A stretch of DNA of 64,000 nucleotides from Cercis canadensis (GCA_003255065.1 QAOA01002417.1:1931705-1995704), one strand, 5' to 3'. Numbered from the stretch's first letter, positions 1-14,476 are shown. Made by a program: numbers and translations. The notes: a model not told the origin generated them from the sequence alone.

Positions 1-430
1 ATACCAATCTTATTGCTGGTGCACCACCACCTGGCATATTAGAAAGATGTGAGTTTCTAGAGCCATTATCTAATTCAGCACTGTCAGATTACCACTGGTT
101 GCTTGCCACTATGCAGGAACCCGGCCAAGGATTGGTGTACAAGATACGTGAGTACATCTCATCCATAGTTAAGTTTTCAGGAAAGTTGGATCCAAAACTA
201 ACTTGAATAGTTGAATATTAAAAAATTGGATGTGAAAATACCAATAAAGGATCCTAACAGTGTCGCGGTGATTTCAATGACAAGGAACTTTGAAAGTGCT
301 ATGATGTGGTTTAACTCTACTGGAGGTGTTTTTCCAAGATTAGGACATCTGATGTGCTAAGCCACATTAGTGCTGGAGTTTCATGAGGTCACATCTGATT
401 CTGCAAACGCTTTGATTGTAAGTTACTTTT
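1..430 (+). pseudogene. Degenerate protein-coding fragment, family not recognised
   Basis: Reading frame 3 is open from base 3 and reads as ordinary protein (for example GAPPPGILERCEFLEP, then DYHWLLATMQEPGQGLVYKI) up to a possible splice donor CGTGAGT near 150. A second stretch at about 230-357 also reads like protein (IPIKDPNSVAVISMTRNFES, then MMWFNSTGGVFPRLGHL) and ends at a TAA. Beyond it other frames carry only short open stretches. The left part is cut off by the window edge. I do not recognise the family. It could be two exons of a real gene whose remainder lies to the left, or a decayed copy. The absence of a clear acceptor for the second block and the early stop favour a remnant. 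Confidence 0.35.
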
Positions 431-1592
431 AAGCTTGTCCACAATTTACAAATTCATTTAAGAATTAAAGATAATATACGTACGCATAATTAGCAATTAC
501 GTCAAACTTGTCTTCTCACATATGATCCCTTACCCTTTGGTGGGAACAAATTAATAAGGGAATAAAAATGAGAAAGAAGAAAATAAATTTCTTTTCATTG
601 TTTGAATGTCATATTAATAACAAGAGTAATGAGAATGAAGATAAAGTTCTAAATTTACATGATCATCTAGAACTATAACTTATATTGAAACGATACTTTA
701 GAAGGATGCTTGCATAATTTAGAATAGTCTAAAGTCAAAACTGTTTTAATTTTTTTTTTCTTTACTTTTACCTCATTTTGGGAGTGATTAATTTTGATAG
801 GATTAAGATAAATATTCTCGTCATTTTCATTCGTCTCATATTCCTTTCATTTTCCCGAACAAGTTATTTGCCTCCATGAAGTAAATTATTACTAGTCAAC
901 ATGGGGCAAACAATAGAGATTTCCTTTATGAAAATTACTATAATAGGCATTATTCAAATTAATATGGCACATCCTCATTTTAAAAGTAAAAAAAGTAGGT
1001 AAACTGATAACACATCGTACAACGTGTAGATCTGGAGCACGTCCCGAAAAGGGAAAGTTTTTACGCAGATTCTACAAATGAAATAATGGAAATAATGGAC
1101 TTGAGAGCCATCGCACCCTGATCATTAGCTGAATTCTTTTGCAGATACATATATTACAAAAATTAATTAACAAAAAATACTTGCAAAGATAGCGTTTTAT
1201 CACTTTATACATATTCATATACACTTAAATTTAGGTGAACAAATGCTGACAGGGAGTACAAATTCTACAGAAAAACCCACGCCACCAGGAAGAAGGGAGG
1301 AAGAACTAGGATTAAATAAATAACAAATGTGGGATTTCATTCATGAAGAGAAAGAAATGTCCGTAGGCGTCCAATGAGGACACCAGTTAGAAGAACCTTA
1401 ATTTCCTGTGGTAAAGTGGTGTGATGAAGGGAATCTTTCACCATAAATCTGCAGAAAGAATGAGCGCGACCGAAATGTACGCTGCAGATTCGGATCCCCT
1501 GTCACAGTTTCACTGCATCACTTCTGATTTGCTGGCAATAGCAGTGACGAACTTGTAAACTCTACATGCCGTTGGTTGTTTTCAAACTGTAT
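431..1592. other. Intergenic / 3' flank of the FEI-like gene
   Basis: AT-rich sequence with no supported gene. The part next to 1,593 should contain the 3' UTR and polyadenylation region of the minus-strand receptor kinase; several A/T-rich stretches could serve but none stands out. Confidence 0.5.
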
Positions 1593-4500
1593 TTAGTCAG
1601 AGTTGGAATCATAGAAGTCACTTGGGCATGGGGTCATGACTTCTGATTCAAGCAACTGGACCACTCTATGCATGGTGGGACGATCCTCTGGACTTGAAGA
1701 AACACACTGAATAGCCACAGAAAGCAAGGCATCGAGGCTCTCCAACTGCACTCCCTCACATTGCGGATCAACAATCTCTCTTTGCCTATTTTCAGTAATG
1801 AGAAAATTCAACTGCAACGATGGCATATTAGTGGGCATTAGACAAGTAACTCAACAAGATTATATCACATAATGAGCTACACAGAGCACTCAGAAGATAA
1901 GTAATTACAATGTTTTTTCAACAATTTCAATAAATGGAAGTAAAATGCAAGTATCGGAGAACAATGTAGAAGGAAGACCCAAATTTCAAAATATTCAGAG
2001 TCATGCAAATGCATTTGTACCAAAGAAAATTTTCAAGTAGAAGAGTAGAAAAGGGTTAAAGGGAGACATAAAGTAACTTTATGTAGTTAAAAGTGATTTG
2101 TATGGGATTGCCAAAGGTATAAAAGAATGCTATTTAAAGATGCAAATTTTCAGAATCAAGTCTTGTTATGAGGTTAGAAGCCTCAAGCAACTGAGAATAA
2201 TTGTGATTTAAATATAAATGAAACATGCACACAACAGATTGAATATAAATGAAACATGTTTGTTGGAAGCGTTAAATATAAATATTTTATCCGAAACTAT
2301 TCTACTTGGGCTCATGAAATTTTGACAGTGCATCCTCTGTTAAACAGTAATCCTAATCCTTTTTCTAGGTCTCAATTTTTTACCATCTAATGCATCTTGA
2401 CTGCAGAAAATTTGAAAAAGAAAAAAGAAAAAGGCATAGTATTTCCCTTTTCTCATCACGGAAAGATGGGAATCACCATATCATCCTCTCAACTGCACCA
2501 TTACCAGAGTTGAGGTTTTTTCTTCACTTCCTTTTTTCTACCCCTCTGATGGTTTTGATAATGCATTCCTCCATTTTGTACTGTATATACCAGGAGGCTC
2601 TTCTAGGTTGTTTAACACAGTTCATTTGGTTACAAAGAAACACATGTTTCACTTGGAAAACTTTCAGTGGGCCATCAAGAAATGGTTTTCAGGACTTTGT
2701 GCAATTAGAAGGATGCCAATTTATACCCCTGGACCCCTAGGAAGCAAGAATTCCCAGTGCTTTAAACTAAACTAACAGAAGACAATGTAGTCTCAACATC
2801 ATCAAAAGATAAAGATGCCTTAGTAAGCAATATATTTTAAGGAGAAAGACCCTCAAGTTCAGATCTGTGGGAAAAAAAGACATGTTCAAAGGTGCCTGCT
2901 ACACCACATGAAATTACCAAAATACCCCTAAGTGTTCTTCATTACACAGTGTGACAGGCACACCGAACCGGTCTTTTCTCCCAAGTTCTAGAACTTGGAA
3001 ATAATTATCCCTATGTTTTATGAAATAACTGATATTGTTGCAAGAAAAGAACTACGGAAGAGATTAATTTTCACTAAAATCTAATATCAAGGTGCATGGC
3101 ATACCCAACCAACAATATTGAGACCCTTTTCGATGAATGATGCATCTGTCGGTCGCTTTCCACTCAGCACTTCAAGCACCAGGACACCAAAACTATAAAC
3201 ATCAGTCTTCTCAGTTGCTCTACCACTTTGCATATACTCTGCCAAGGAGTAACGAGGTTGGATCAGACAACCACGAAGTTAAAATTCAAAACTAATAAAT
3301 GTATCCTCATTTTAGCAATACCCCAAAGGGAACCATCCCTATTGATGTCACATAATTGTGAAGTAACAAGAATACATTTGTTGATTATTAGTATCAGTTG
3401 TGGTTATATTAAGATGATAAACGTAATGAGTTATCAAATGTTATAATGACATCCTTTAATTTCACCTTTTATCTTTTTTTCCTTTCATTTAGATAAAACC
3501 TTTTTCTTATTCTTTTGATAATACAACACTGTAGGAGAAAGAAGAGATCACAATATAGGGAAAAATAAAAATCTTACTAAAAGTAAAGAAAATACACACA
3601 CAACAGGTGATAAATTATGCTCTTAAATCAGAAAAGGAAAGTAAATGGAACATTAAGAAAAAAGAGTAAAAAGTAGCACCCTCCATTCTCTTAGAGTATC
3701 TGTTAAAGTCCTCTAAACTATACACTCTAATGGTTCCAAGAAGACAATCCTATCCTAATATAGATGCATTGGTGTTAAATTCTTCTTCAAGTTCACTCTA
3801 AAGCGTTGCAACTACTCATAAAAATCAAGTACAACTTCATGACCTTTTATACATGAATAAAAAGAAAGATATTCATCATGAGTTATTAAATGAACTCTAA
3901 ACTATCTTCCTCAGACACATGTAACACAACAAGACAAGAGATAAGCAGAGTAAACTTCCATGCAGTGTTAGATCAATGAATTATGCTATAGATAACCTAT
4001 ATAACATGAGAACTTCCATTAATAGCTCAAATGTTCAATATCACCCATGGTCCTTACAGCTAACTACCTGCCTAACAGCATATCCATTCTACATTGCTTA
4101 CCTGGGGCTAAGTAACCAAATGTTCCAGCAACAATGGTTGTGATATGAGATTCTTCATCCTCCAGAAGTTTGGCAAGTCCAAAATCAGAGACTCGAGCAT
4201 CCAGGTTGCCATCAAGCAAAATGTTGCTCGACTTTATGTCTCGGTGTATGATCCTAGGGGAACAATCATGGTGCAAGTAGGCAAGTCCTTTTGCAGCTCC
4301 CATGATTATATTCAAGCGTGAATCCCAGTCTAGTTGCTCAGATTTTTCTGTGCAATGCATCATGAAACATAAGTAAAATCCAAAAGGAAAACTGTATTAT
4401 GTTTTGAAGACCCATTATAAATGAGATCTCTATGTTAAGGTCCGAAGGCACTGTATTAGAAATTTAAAATTTATATGCTGCTTCTCCCATCAACCAAAAA

Positions 4501-6016
4501 CTCTGGGATACATCCAATAAAAATTACAAATAAATGCATTTTGTTGATAATCCAGGACAGTCAGATTCAACGAGATTTAAACCTTTAACAAGAACTAATT
4601 AAAAAATAAAAATAAAGGACCAGATTGAACAATTTGACTGGCATTGACTAGTAATCACCACATGTTCATGCTTCAAATGCCCAGACAACAAGTATTTAAA
4701 GAACACAGTTGTTCCATGCATTAATATAGTATTGAAATAGGCATCTTACCATGAAGAGCTTCATCAAGACTACCACCAGCAAGGTAATCATATATCAACA
4801 ATTTTGATGTAGGGGAATTGCAATACCCTCGTAAGTTAACTAGATGACGGTGTTTTATGCTTCCCAGAATTTCAAGCTCCCTCTCAAAAAACCGATCAAA
4901 GCCCTCATTCAACTTTACAATCCTTTTTAAAGCAAATACATTCCCATCATCCATTGCAAGCTTGTAAACCGTTCCAAATCCTCCACAACCTATTATGTGT
5001 TCCTCATTCAAAGTCTCTAGTTTTTTAATAATGTCTTTTGAAGAATATGGTAGATCTCCATGAAACATCACAATGGATGCACCTACAAGACATTTATTAA
5101 CAGAGATGATAAATTTCAAGAATTTATGAATGCAGAAAGTAGACAAAACTAGCTCCAATAGAATATATTCAGCACACAAAAAGGCTAAGGAACGCACCTC
5201 CACTGACATCCATTGCCAGACTTTTTCCATCATTTTTACCAAACTTTTTATAAAGAAAGCAACCCCAGAAACACATAAGTGCCACCAAAAGTAGTGCACC
5301 CACAGTTGCTGATGCACTGATAAGTAACCGGCCAGAATATTTTTTCTTTCCATTTTGATTTTGGTCTACAGAGAGTAACATGCTAAAAGTCAAATGACAA
5401 CGTGATGGACTTGAGTACACAAAATTTTCAGAAACAATAAATGCTGTGAAAAGAAAATTATAGTTTATTCAGGACTGCAGCCAACATATCAAAACAACAC
5501 AACAATACAGACCTGCTTGCAAATGCATTGTTAGGACTTAAGAATTATTCCCCTAAAGGAATAGAATTCTGGATAAAATACATATTTCAAACTAGACTGT
5601 TTTTATTGCATTTATTTTCAAAAAATTAAGAAACAAAAATGATAAGTACCTGTAGCTTTATTTCTAAGACTTTCACATAAAATGCTGTATAATCCTCCTA
5701 ATATGCACAGCAGTGTTAAGGGACCAGTTCACCTAAATGCTTAAGTTGTTAGGTGCAAGCCCAAGAATAAATGTGGGACTATAGTCTATATTACTCAATT
5801 TCACATATATGCACCTAATGGTAAATTAAATGTGCAGCTCATAATTTGTTGATTTCTGTATTAGGTTTGAGACATGACCACCACCTTGCCACAACATAGC
5901 TCCAGGACTTTCACCAAGGTGTTTTTACTTTCTATTTTGATTTTCTCTAAAAGCAGATGAAGACTCGAGATCCCAACTTCCCCCCATCAACTTAAAAAAA
6001 AAAAAAAAAAAAAAAC

Positions 6017-6047
<31 letters not shown>

Positions 6048-9000
6048 AAAAAAAAAAAAAAAATGCAGTTAAGAATAGGTAAGGGTCCTCTTAAGCCACT
6101 ATCTTAAAAGCTGAGGACCCAAATGTTCAACTTAAAAATAATTATTTAAAAAAAGACAACCATCAACCAAGAAAAAAAGAAAGTTGATTTTGAGGACACA
6201 TGAAGGATTAAGCAATTAATTCAACTGCATGCAGCTTTACCTGAGGTTGGAGATTGAGAATTTGTTGTAGGCGAACCATTGTCTTTACATGTTATATTGA
6301 TTTGCACTCCACACAAACCACGATTTCCAACAAAGCTGCACCAAGGAATATTTCTTTCAATATTCTTTTTTTTTTTCATAAACAATATTTCTTTCAATAT
6401 TTAAAAATAGAAAATTGTTTGGTCCCTAGAGGTATACTATTACATTGGGATATTTCTTTCACATTTCCTGCTGCAATCATAATGGCTTTTTTGTATTAGG
6501 GGGGAAAAAGAAAGAGAAAAGAAGTTAACAAGAGCAGCAATTTTAAGCCATCTCAATGGCAGCACATAGCCTAATATTGTCCAGAGCATATAAAAACAGA
6601 AAATGCTGTACTTACGAGCTTTCAGTAAAGTTGGCAAGCACACCATCAGAAGGTATTGGTCCCACCAGAAAATTGGTTGACACATTGCTTCAAAGCATCC
6701 AATATAACCACAATAAGAAAATAATTCAATTTTTCTTTTAAAAGAAAATTAACAAAGAATCCAAATAGACAAGAAGAGAATTGAATAAGTAAAAACAAAG
6801 CTACTTACAAATTCTGGAGATTATATAACTTCCCAAGTGATGAAGGAATATTCCCACTGAGGGAGTTGCTTGATATATCCCTGTAGAATAGGGAGACATG
6901 TTGAATGAAAGTGATCTGTGTAACACCAGAACAACTTAATTTGGATAAAAGGGGCCCCACACACACCACAAAATTACTGCACACTCCAACTCGCTCTACC
7001 ATTACAACACACACAAAATATGTGCATGCAATCATGCATGAATATAGTCATATACCCACACCATCACACACACAAAAGACAAGTACAAACAAAGCTCAAT
7101 TTTCCCTTTTATTCTTCCTCCTTTTCTTTTCACCACTCAGTCTTAGCCCACTTATATATTAGAATGAATCAGTACTACAATATTTGTAATACTTCACCCA
7201 GACCCAAATAATTAAATATAAAGCACAAAGGGGAGTATAAATAGAAGAGAAACTCACAAATTTTTAAGCTCCGAAAGGTTTCCTAATTCACTTGGAATCA
7301 TTCCACTAAGGTAATTTCCCTGCAAGAATCTGCACAAGGCAGATTAACAATCATACCATGATCAGTTTAGACAAAACTATAATGCTCAAATTATTAGGCT
7401 ATCTACAAGATAACTTTGAAGCTATCATGTAGGAATGGGTAACACCAATAGAAGAATGAGTACAAAGGTCAGGGACAATCAAGAAACAAAAATCTAAAAT
7501 GTAGCAATGCAAGGAAAAGGTCATGAAAGACAATAAAGCACTCCTAAAATGTTCAGTGTTAAAGATCCTTCTCAATCAAAAGTACATCTTTAAATACAAT
7601 TAGCATAGTGAAAGATACGAGTACATTTAAATCACATTATCTTATCCTCATCAACTAAAACAAACATAAATCACTTCCCAAGTAAAAAAGAAGAAGAAAA
7701 TTCATGAGAAAAAAAAAACAAAAACAAAAACAAAGATGGTACTCACATTCCCTGCAACTCAGTACAATTTCCCAATTCTGATGGAATTGTCCCATAGAAG
7801 TTGTTGCTGTGAAGAGTACTACAATATGGATTCATTATAATTACATCCGATCAGATGGAGTAGATGAGTAATATACAAGAGAATCATATCAAACAACTTA
7901 AAGAAAGACATACAGAATCTTCAGATGCTCTAGCTTCCCAAGGTCAGGTGCTATAGACCCACTTAACTTGTGGCGAGCTAGAATCCTAGAATACCACCAA
8001 TGAAAGCAAAGTTACAAGTAGAATACAATACAAAATTGTCAGCATGTCTCCTACCATGTCAGATCTGCTCCCAGATCTCCATTTATTAAAACATGATACA
8101 GTCCAATGTTCTCAAACTAAGACAGAAAGAATTCCATAACAAGAACATTACATCTTTCAAAATACTTCCATCTAAAGAATAAAGCATGCTATCCTACTTC
8201 CCCCCTAGGAACATTTTTAATTCAAAACTCGTGCAGTCATTAAATGGATAGGGTCAGATATTTAACTCTAGCATACAATTATTATAAACGTTACAGATTC
8301 AAGCAATAGGAAACTGGAACAGACCAAAAGTTACATGGGATATTCAAAATTAGATGACTTGAGCGGCTTCTTACTAGATGCAAGGATTAGATAATACATA
8401 AGTTTAGAGCAATTTTGGTCTAGAACTTTTCCCAGAGTGCTCCACAGGAGTCATGGTACCAACATATTTACGAGCAGTCCATACAAAACCAAAACTAACA
8501 TGATATAATCTTTTCACTGTCCAAATAACTAATATGGTAAATTAATAATCGTTAGTCAATTAAAAGAAGATACTATATGAAATAATTTCAGCTACGCTAT
8601 AAGGATATAAAAACTCAGCAAGAAAGATCAAGATTATTAAAGAAGACTCACAGAGATGTTACTCTCTTGGTTTTTTCATCGCACTTCACTCCTTTCCAAT
8701 TACAAGGATCAGGATCCTCAGGCCTCCACTGTAAAAGGATACCATCTGAGTTAACAACTGCTGTCTTGAAGCTGAGAAGTGCCTCACCTACAAGTACATG
8801 TGAATGTGATATAGTATCAATAGAATAATGTGAAAAAGGGGAAGCCCCCAGATTAGACTAGTTAAACAGTAACTTCAACCAAATCCATGAGACAACAAAT
8901 GCATGTACAAGCAAATTTGGCAGGATATATACAGTAGAATTTGCAAAGTTCTGATTTAGTTAATAAAATAATAGACTTGTTTTACAATAACTACAGTCAA

Positions 9001-9282
9001 ATTCAGAGACACCACAAATATATATACCATATATATGAAGATACTTATAATAATAGCATTCAAAATGTTGATCTATAGTATATATATGAGAATGTAATCA
9101 TATCAGACGCAACTTATATTCTAATCAGCAATAGATGAATGCAGGGTAACAAATTAAGGGATCAGGAAGGCATATATGATCATACCATCTGGACTGATCG
9201 CTTCATTTTTATTGATGATGGTATATATTAGCAGAACATAGATCAGCCACGGCCATTGCCATTTCATCAGACAAATGCCCAT
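1593..9282 (-). CDS. FEI1: FEI1/FEI2-like leucine-rich-repeat receptor kinase
   Basis: This is a plasma-membrane LRR receptor-like kinase of the FEI1/FEI2 group, known in Arabidopsis for cell-wall biosynthesis and ethylene-precursor-dependent cell expansion. Exons, in order of transcription: 9282-9186, 8787-8652, 7985-7914, 7818-7747, 7329-7258, 6880-6809, 6687-6616, 6335-6241, 5365-5198, 5082-4750, 4347-4102, 3238-3105 and 1811-1593. All have GT-AG borders and consistent phase, giving 595 residues against 589-592 in the family. The start MGICLMKW and end [12 protein letters not shown] are family signatures. A signal peptide is followed by five 72-nt LRR exons, a membrane span near residues 240-265, and a kinase domain with the glycine loop at 317-322, Lys338, HRD at 431-433 and DFG at 451-453. 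All key kinase residues are present, so the gene looks functional. FEI1 versus FEI2 cannot be decided here. Confidence 0.96.
5994..6063. repeat. Interrupted poly(A) tract in an intron
   Basis: About 70 bases are almost pure A, with single C and TT interruptions, inside the intron between the eighth and ninth coding exons of the FEI-like gene. It could be the tail of an old retroposon or simple slippage. No coding remnant is visible beside it. Confidence 0.8.
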
Positions 9283-9443
9283 AGCCACACTGTTCAAGCA
9301 TAATATAGCTACTAAAAGTCATCTGAGACACCAATATCTAAAATAACTCCCTCCACCATGTAGCTATCCAGTTGGTGATGACATCAGCAGCCGAAGAAGA
9401 AAGCCGACTCTGGCCTCTACAGAAAAGCTACTAACCTAAGAAC
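9283..9443 (-). other. 5' UTR exon 2 of the FEI-like gene (predicted)
   Basis: Upstream of the ATG at 9282 on the minus strand there is a good acceptor (ACTTCAG then GTTCTTAGG) at 9,444. Sequence from there to the ATG has no competing in-frame start. This predicts that the start codon sits in a second exon behind a leader intron of about 1.3 kb. Confidence 0.45.
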
Positions 9444-10761
9444 CTGAAGTAACAGCAGAAAGAAAGCATCATTTATAATAATGAATTAATCAAGGGAAAA
9501 AGAGAAAGAAAAAAATCACTTTTGGCACTTATGCATATCAATGGTCTCTATGCATATCAAGCAGGAACATATACTATGAAGATTAGATACATTTGGCTTT
9601 TACATGTAATTAACCATACATATTGTAAATTAGGAGGAAGGGAGAAAAAGCAACAAAAACAAAAAAGGGAAAAGGTGTGCTTTCAAGTGGTTATTTCCTA
9701 CACAATGATCAGTGCAGCTCAGGAATATTTTCCAATATGTCCCCATCGCTCAGGAGAAAAGAAAATTAAACTTTCAATTAGTTGACTAATAAGGACTGCT
9801 CACAGATGCCACATTATGTTGGAAAGCAAAACATATACCAGATATCAGGAGAGCCATAATTGTACATCACATGTACAATTTTACAAATATGTAGTTTTCA
9901 TTAAAAAGGATCACAGGACTATAACAACTAAATGCTAATGCAACAGCTAGGCACATTAAATTGGTGTTAACATACGCTTTTAGAAACCATAAATTTTGAC
10001 TAGAAGCAGAAGCACGGAAGTTTCCTGTCATGATTAGAAAGTACGGGAATGATGTCATCGTGGTGGCGTCACAAATTTTTCTTTCAATTTGATGCAACGC
10101 CTACGTTATCCCATGTTAAGTAAAAAAAATAAAGACCATAACCACCAATTCTTCCAATTCAATTCCATGTAGAAACTGATGCTAAAACTCAAAACAATCC
10201 CTAAGCTTGAAGTACCTTCGAGCATTATATCATATTCTAAGTCCATATGTCACTCGAAGTAACGGCCTACAAGTCTTCTTTCTTCAAGTAGCTTACAGAC
10301 AATTTCTTCTCTAATCAAAATATCAAAGCATAATAATGACGTAAAATCAGCACACGGAAGTACCAAAAAATAACTATTAAAAACTTGAAAAAGTAGAAAA
10401 ACACGCACACACACAGACTGAAGCATCTTAGACATCGATGTGCAAGTAAATTACCATGAACTACTTGAACATAGAGCTGAAGAAAACTGAAATACGAAGA
10501 AATTAGAAAAGAAAAAAAGTACAGAAGTCAGAATCACACGGAGTAAACTACTGCGCAGTTTCATACACACAGTAAAACAGATTCAGCATTTCAAATCAAG
10601 AGCAACGAATGCATCTTCTCAGTGAAAATACAACCAACAAATCCAGCATAACTAATCTGTTCCAATTGTACGAACACTGCAAAATCTTGTGCTAGTAGAT
10701 TGCACTGATTTTTCTACTTTTCCAGGAAAATCGAAGAAGCAGAGAGAAAATACACACTGAC

Positions 10762-10930
10762 CTGGATTCGATCTAAGATGCAAGAAAAGTAAGAGAAATG
10801 CAGGAGGTTGAGCTGTAAAGGAATAACAACAAAACCCCCTCTCTCTCCCCTTAGTGCCTGAGATTTGTGTGATTCCGAAGAGAGAGTGTGTGACGTGAGT
10901 GTGCGAGTGAGAGAGTGTGCGTGAATAGAT
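10762..10930 (-). other. 5' UTR exon 1 and core promoter of the FEI-like gene (predicted)
   Basis: On the minus strand a pyrimidine-rich leader (CTCTCTC and CACACTCTC blocks) runs to a strong splice donor, ATCCAG followed by GTCAGTG, at 10,761. Pyrimidine-rich leaders of this kind are typical of plant 5' UTRs. A perfect G-box CACGTG lies just upstream at 10,984-10,989. The exact transcription start cannot be read from sequence alone. Confidence 0.45.
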
Positions 10931-11100
10931 GCTTGGGAATTAAAGGGGGCATCAGCACAACCAATGAGAGCGAAACTGTTTGGCACGTGAGAACACAGAC
11001 ACATCGTACGTGCGACCGACGTTTTCGTTCTAGAACCCCGCCACAGCATTCAGCATTGACGCCTGTACTTTGTAACAGTTCGGTACTTCCTCTCACTCCC

Positions 11101-14100
11101 TAGCTTTTGGTTCACCTACGGTTCTTTTTTTTTTTTCTTTTTTCTTTTTACCACTTATTATAACTAGTAAATTGATAATATATACGGTAAATATCTTTTA
11201 CAAAATCTTCACAACTATCTTATATCTAATAATTAAAATTTCATGTTGAACTTTATCATAACCAATTTGGCGAAGAAAAAACGTATGTGAAAATATCATT
11301 TTCCTAATTAATAATTAAAAGAGGAAATATTAAAAGAGTTTCTATAAATGACAAAATTAGCTTCGAAGATAATTGTGTATGCCCATTCCATGTGGGACCT
11401 TATATACTATATTGTCTGGATTGTTTGCTTTGGTCAAAACATTACTCAGACCCTGCTCGGGTCCATTAACAACAAGCAATATCTGAAAAGACTATTATAT
11501 ACCCTTGACCAGTGGGTTTAATTTCTTTGCCCAGGGTTATCACCAGGGGTAAAAGCGTTATGTTGTTGCAACGGCTAAGTTCTTTTGGAATAGAGTTCTA
11601 ACGAAACCATACAAACATGAATATGATGGCTGTGTGCTTGAGGTAGAAAGTGGGACCAAGACAGCCAAGGCATGCAGCGACCCTCTTTTGTGTGTTGTGT
11701 TAAAGTGAACCAAGCATTGTTCCAATCCTTTTTGGATGGTATTCATATATCAGTATGTTTTTTTCCTTTGGGCTAATTGTAGTTATATGCCATTCGATGG
11801 GGGTATTTCAGCATCTTGTGACAAAGGCTGAGGTCAATCCAAGTCTCCAAGATAAGCTGAGATTTAAGACAGTTTCTTGAAAGTTGAAACTAGTTGTGGC
11901 CTCTTGAAGCTAGTTCCGTTTATGTCCCTTCTATTATCATGTTTCATGTATATGGGGTGGTTTGCCTACTTATTTAATATATCTTTAGAACAAAAGAAAA
12001 TAAAAATTGTAAAGTGTAATTAGGTTAAAGTAATAATAAAATAAATGCTTAATTATAATTTTGGTATTCCTATTTTAATAATTTAAATTTTTGGGTCCTT
12101 CTATTTTAAAAAAAAAATTAGTCTCTTTATATTTATAAAATATACAATTTTAGTCATTCTGTCATTTTTTAGGTTTAATTTAAGGTGTAAAGTTCTCTAA
12201 TTCACAATCTCACCGTTCAGATTTAAGAGTTACATTTTGTGAATCTATCTACAAAATTTCAACTCAATCCAATAATAGGACTCAGCCCAAAATATCAAAA
12301 CTATAAATGTTCATCTAATCGCATATCTAAATTTATTCACTGTTAGATCAAGCTAAAATTTTGTGGGAAGATTCACAAGACGTAACTCTTCAATCTTAAA
12401 CGGTGAGATTATGAATCAAATAACTTTTCACCTTAAAATATATCTAATAAATTTTGACTTAAAGATAAAATAACCAAAATTGCACATTTTATGAATATAA
12501 ATAGATTAAATTGTACATTTTTAAAATAGATGGACCAAAAAGTTTAAATTGTTAAAATAGAATGACCAAAATTATAATTAAACCTAAAATATTAACGGGT
12601 TAGTTTAATTGGTAAGAATCAAAATACTTTATTTGAAGGTTATGTTTGAATTTTATTGTTAATAGTTTATTTTTGATAAAAAATTTATAAGTATTATTGT
12701 GTAAGTCTTTGCTAAGGCTTATGACATATCTTGACCTTAAAATAAAATAACATTTTCTTATCTTAAATTTTTTTATTAAAAAAAAACTAAATTCAGTAGA
12801 ATGGGCTAAAATTGGTTATGTATCTACATTGATCATGTCCATATGTATTATTCAATTTTTTTTTCTTTTACTTATTATTTTTCTACTTCTACCAATTACA
12901 TTATTAAGTTTCAATACATTATGTGTCTCTAGTTGTTTTCATCATTTTTATTTAATTCCTTTGATACTAGTCTTAGCCACTTTCTCAAACAATACAGAAA
13001 ACAGAATTGAAAACTCTGATTTTCATAATTTCACATCATATCTTTTTCAAAAGTACAAGACAATATTAATTTATTTTTAGGAGTGTTACACTTATTTTTA
13101 TTCGTATGATTGTGATTTGGGAGTCAGTGAAAATGGAAGGAAGACAACTATAGGAGAGGCCCTTCGTCAGAAGTCTCCTTATTTGAAGACAAGTTTTGCT
13201 CATGGCCAAAAAAAAAATGACAATTTAATACAGTTGATAGTTGTTGAAAATTAAATACTCGTTTTATTAAATGACAATGTATTAGTTGCATTGCATACAG
13301 TTGAAGTGTCAAAAGATAAATTTGCGCATTTGGCGTAAAGTATAAAAGAAAGTATGAATTTATAAATATGCAAATACCATTACTGAGTGAGATTACTGGG
13401 TCAAAATAAAAGGAAAAAGTAATTTTTTTTGATAAAAAAAAAAAGGAAAAAGTATTTGAACATAGAAAGTGGAAAAAGACAATGTCTAAACTATACCAAA
13501 AAAAAAAAACAAAGGAAAATAAATTAACTACAATTTAGTTAAAGGGTCAATTATTATGCAACCACATCTATGCGTATCAATCATGTGAGCCCAATTATGC
13601 GACTCTGGACCCATTAAAGCCTTCTTGATTTGTGCTTCTGAAACAAACACTGATGCAATTTAAGTGAACAAAAACTAGAATGTAGCGTTCACCGTATTTG
13701 ATTTACTTCTCTATAATTTATACAACTTGAGCATAGCTCTGTAAATTCAAATAGACTCCATCCAAGCAACAAATAGATAACAACCTACAACTACAAAGGC
13801 TTGGGCTAATCTCCTATCCAACAGAACTAACTACACCTAGACTAGTTCTAGCAAGGATAAGGCTTGCGTAACTGCAACAAACATTTGTTGTTGATTGTCT
13901 GAACTTTGAACTGCAATTTTATTTTATTTTTTATGGTAAAGGAAATGCTTAAGTTATTTGTTCTGAACCCTTCTAAAATAAAGAAAAGAGAAAGTCAATG
14001 AAGTGTAAAATAAAATTTTAAATGGTTAAATTACTATTTTAAATTTAAAATGAAATATTTTGACCAAGTGGAAAGAAACTATCAAATTAATCTAGTTAAG

Positions 14101-14476
14101 GAGGAAACAAAAATTAAATAAAATTGGTCCGTATTGAGCATAGTATGTAATAGCTTTTAGGAATGTTGAAATATTATATACACTAATCTCTAGTTATTAT
14201 AGGTGATATTTGAAGAAGGTGTCTCAATTTCCAAAGACATTAAGCTACAGCGGAATATTTAAAGAATTGAAGGTATAATAGAAGAATTCTGAGAAAGGAA
14301 AAAACAGAATAAAAACTATTAATGCACTTATCCTTTTGTGATTTCTTTCAGCTCCAATCTTTTTCCCTTTTTGAGAACGAAGAATTTTTTTTTTTTTTTG
14401 GGGGGAGGAGGGAGGGGATTCTCAAGTTTGGGGTTATAATGCAAGAATGTTAAACTTGAAACTTACAAGCCATAGC
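11101..14476. other. Intergenic region between FEI-like gene and P450
   Basis: About 3.4 kb of AT-rich sequence. Apart from the inverted-repeat element at 12,049-12,582 I see no gene. Open frames here are short and lack codon bias or domain signatures. Confidence 0.6.
12049..12582. mobile_element. Long inverted-repeat MITE-like element
   Basis: The two halves of this 534-bp segment are imperfect reverse complements. The left end TTAATTATAATTTTGG matches the right end CCAAAATTATAATTAA, and inner blocks pair as well: AATCTCACCGTTCAGATTT near 12,209 with the AAACGGTGAGATT region near 12,399. It would fold into a single long hairpin. No coding capacity is present. I could not find a convincing target-site duplication, so the superfamily is unassigned. 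Confidence 0.75.

Noticed and set aside
10714..11103. Several overlapping open frames around 10.7-11.1 kb.
   Set aside because: The region has the low-complexity CT/CA pattern of the FEI-like gene's leader and promoter, and the frames lack protein signatures.
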